Shown: piece by piece, positions 6,439-6,819 of the stretch | How positions within the stretch are numbered: the stretch's first letter is position 1 | Layout of the letters: every line of letters starts with the position of its first letter | DNA from: an uncultured Bacteroidales bacterium | GTDB taxonomy: Bacteria > Bacteroidota > Bacteroidia > Bacteroidales > P3 | Length of the DNA: 6,819 bases | Reading direction: 5' to 3' | Assembly: GCA_900319595.1 (NCBI GenBank) | Contig: ONOZ01000172.1 | Location: forward strand, 1 to 6,819 | The notes under the pieces: model-generated | The model's input: the letters and a program-made list of their open reading frames with translations, nothing else | Told to the model about the DNA's origin: nothing | Database searches by the model: none | Translations under genes and position numbers: made by a program

Positions 6439-6468
6439 TTTCTTAAAGTTTTCTTTTGCTTTAAGAAA
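6439..6468. repeat. AT-rich perfect inverted repeat next to the terminator
   Basis: TTTCTTAAAG (6439-6448) and CTTTAAGAAA (6459-6468) form a perfect 10-bp stem around a 10-base loop. It lacks a T tail on either strand beyond the stem and has only two G-C pairs, so it is weaker than the neighbouring terminator. It may help protect or end the minus-strand transcript, or be incidental. Confidence 0.4.
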
Positions 6469-6498
6469 TAGGTATTATAGGTGAGCATTGAAGAATAC

Positions 6499-6819
6499 TC
6501 AATTCTTGTTGTAGCCAAAGTCCCCTCGTGTAAGAAGAACTTTTTTCCAGATGGATTCCCTGTTAATAATGGTATCATCATCTGTTTTCATTGAGCGAAG
6601 TTCCAAAATGGCAAACTGGAAATTTTTACGAGCATACTCAATATCATTTTGACCTATTATTTCTACTAACCCGTTATTATGACCGTGTCCTGTATTAATG
6701 TATGTACACCACCTTGACCATATACCAGAATCACCATATGCCGAACCAACATATTTTTTACCATTACATTTATCAACAATCAAATATATTCCTTTTACAT
6801 TCTCCAAGGCAGTTTTCCA
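6499..6819 (-). CDS. GIY-YIG nuclease family protein, C-terminal part (5' end outside window)
   Basis: The frame is open to the right edge, reading W-K-T-A-L-E-N-V-K-G-I-Y at the border; the TTG at 6807 is an internal Leu codon, not a start. The visible 106 residues are a complete-looking GIY-YIG domain. Counting from the edge Trp, they contain GIY (10-12), YVGSAYG (23-29), the active-site-type Arg in IWSRW (R36), the GHGHN stretch (44-48), the metal-binding-type Glu in NRESIWKK (E88) and a C-terminal GYNKN (102-106). In this family the two Tyr, the Arg and the Glu form the single-strand-cutting site, and all are present. I recall bacterial proteins in which such a domain forms the C-terminal part of a protein of roughly 250-300 residues, so the missing part is probably substantial. 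The biological target is unknown. The gene converges on argF and shares its terminator. Confidence 0.85.
   Translation of the reverse strand, partial: WKTALENVKGIYLIVDKCNGKKYVGSAYGDSGIWSRWCTYINTGHGHNNGLVEIIGQNDIEYARKNFQFAILELRSMKTDDDTIINRESIWKKVLLTRGDFGYNKN

Noticed and set aside
6396..6581. Minus-strand ORF of 61 residues
   Set aside because: It overlaps the GIY-YIG coding end in another frame and runs across the terminator hairpins; its Lys/Arg-rich composition comes from the hairpin sequence.
6805..6807. TTG as the start codon of the GIY-YIG gene
   Set aside because: The frame continues to the right edge with W-K-T-A, and the Leu sits inside the stretch leading into the GIY motif.

Overview
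The window looks like a chromosomal segment from a low-GC member of the Bacteroidota, most likely a Bacteroidales-type anaerobe. Three things support this. The first gene ends in a Por/type IX secretion (T9SS) sorting domain. The promoters match the Bacteroidota pattern TAnnTTTG at -7, with A-rich leaders and almost no Shine-Dalgarno sequences. The DUF4301 protein and the short CstA are families I associate with this group. The species cannot be named from the sequence.

Layout, left to right. (1) The 3' part of a gene for a small secreted protein with a T9SS type A C-terminal domain, closed by a strong hairpin terminator. (2) cstA, a short form of the CstA carbon-starvation/pyruvate-peptide transporter family. 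(3) A 141-residue soluble protein I do not recognise, preceded by a well-formed Bacteroidota promoter. (4) On the minus strand, a two-gene unit in which a DUF4301 protein is followed after a single base by an NlpC/P60 peptidase with an N-terminal SH3b-like domain and no signal peptide. (5) Divergently on the plus strand, a canonical ornithine carbamoyltransferase gene with its own promoter and a very strong, probably bidirectional, terminator. (6) On the minus strand and running off the right edge, the C-terminal part of a GIY-YIG nuclease-family protein. Genes cover almost everything; no gap exceeds 190 bases. I see no tRNA, rRNA, CRISPR array, insertion sequence or attachment site.

How the genes may work together. 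Most are independent housekeeping or nutrition genes (transport of pyruvate or peptides, arginine metabolism). The one pair that clearly belongs together is DUF4301-NlpC/P60. The peptidase resembles cytoplasmic YkfC-type enzymes that trim murein peptides. The DUF4301 protein carries motifs that, by eye, resemble the UDP-sugar pyrophosphorylase/nucleotidyltransferase fold. A role for the pair in cell-wall precursor recycling is a testable inference, not a demonstrated fact. Nothing else in the window has the look of a new defence or mobile system; the unknown 141-residue protein and the DUF4301 pair are the best leads.
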